Source of the DNA: Halobacteriales archaeon | GTDB lineage: Archaea > Thermoplasmatota > E2 > JACPAO01 > JAHFTW01 | Length of the DNA: 5,093 nucleotides | NCBI GenBank assembly: GCA_020201445.1 | Contig: JAIVGU010000056.1 | Span: 1 to 5,093 of the forward strand | Direction: 5' to 3' | In this document: one piece after another, positions 4,766 to 5,093 of the stretch | Layout: every line of letters starts with the position of its first letter | How positions within the stretch are numbered: the first letter of the stretch is position 1 | Program-made: the position numbers and the translations under genes | Notes under the pieces: model-generated | The model's input: the letters and a program-made list of their open reading frames with translations, nothing else | What the model was told of the DNA's origin: nothing | The model's database searches: none

Positions 4766-5093
4766 TCAGGAGCGCGACGCCAGCGCGGCCACGGCGTCGG
4801 CCTCGGCGGCGAGCCCGCGCGTCAGGTTGCGCACGCCGTCGGCCGTGACCGCCACGTCGTCCTCGATGCGGATGCCGGTGCCGGCGGTGCCGGGCGGGCA
4901 CTCCGCGAAGTCCGGGTTGAAGTAGAGGCCGGGCTCGACGGTGAGCACCATGCCCTCGCGCAGGCGGCGCGGCTTGCCGTCGGGCTCGGCGCGGGCGCCG
5001 GCGTCGTGGACGTCGAGGCCGAGCCAGTGGCTGGTGCCGTGCATGAAGAAGGCGCGGTACGCCTTGTCCTTGAGCGCCGCCTCCTTGTCCATG
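4766..5093 (-). CDS. pepP: Xaa-Pro aminopeptidase (aminopeptidase P, M24B), C-terminal part, cut by window edge
   Basis: This dinuclear-metal peptidase removes an N-terminal residue preceding proline and is cytoplasmic in known relatives. About 109 residues of the pita-bread catalytic domain are visible. HGTSHWLGLDVHD contains the metal-ligand His (second H) and the catalytic His (third H). EGMVLTVEPGLYF gives the first Glu ligand and GIRIEDDVAVT the second. The two Asp ligands and the N-terminal domain lie beyond the edge. The motifs closely match E. coli-type PepP more than PepQ-type prolidases or methionine aminopeptidase. The real start is outside the window; the Met at 5092 is internal. 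The stop (TGA) is at 4766-4768. Transcription runs towards the tRNA, which has its own likely promoter. Confidence 0.92.
   Translation of the reverse strand, partial: MDKEAALKDKAYRAFFMHGTSHWLGLDVHDAGARAEPDGKPRRLREGMVLTVEPGLYFNPDFAECPPGTAGTGIRIEDDVAVTADGVRNLTRGLAAEADAVAALASRS

Overview
This is a GC-rich window (roughly 70% by eye) that most likely comes from an archaeon with aerobic respiration. The archaeal call is an inference. It rests on a tRNA gene without an encoded CCA, on A/T-rich TATA-like boxes about 25-38 nt upstream of gene starts (two of them so close to the start codon that the mRNAs would be leaderless), and on a heme A synthase that is one four-helix bundle, as in the compact archaeal form. 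A GC-rich Thermoplasmatota-type lineage would fit, but I cannot prove the taxon. One counter-signal is that the aminopeptidase P at the right edge has bacterial-looking catalytic motifs.

Left part, minus strand (2224 down to 1): a tight operon reads MFS transporter, then ctaA (heme A synthase), then ctaB (heme O synthase, cut by the window edge). The junctions overlap by 1 nt (TGATG) and 8 nt (ATGGGTGA), so translation is probably coupled. CtaB farnesylates heme B to heme O and CtaA oxidises heme O to heme A, the cofactor of aa3-type terminal oxidases. The MFS protein may serve the same oxidase. It has an MxxxM pair in TM7 reminiscent of CcoA-type copper importers, but the partner histidine is missing.

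Middle, plus strand (2329-4428): a divergent gene encodes a 699-residue secreted protein. It has a signal peptide, one expansin-D2/CBM63-like module, a polyproline linker, a seven-bladed FG-GAP/VCBS-type propeller with six recognisable calcium loops, then two more CBM63-like modules, each preceded by a polyproline linker. All three modules keep the Trp-Trp pair that binds cellulose in bacterial expansins. A 104-bp divergent promoter region separates it from the MFS gene.

Right part: 188 bp between the secreted-protein gene and tRNA-Lys(CUU) hold a dense set of inverted repeats. They fold as a three-way junction (4482-4588) followed by a further hairpin abutting the tRNA. Two hairpins in it have different stems but nearly identical 11-nt loops (GAGCGNAGCGA). 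The left edge of the element is a 19-nt exact copy of the tRNA 3' end, which looks like an integration scar or a tRNA-derived element. Beyond the tRNA lies the 3' part of an M24B aminopeptidase P gene. The two most unusual items are the structured tRNA-flanking element and the triple CBM63-like/propeller surface protein.
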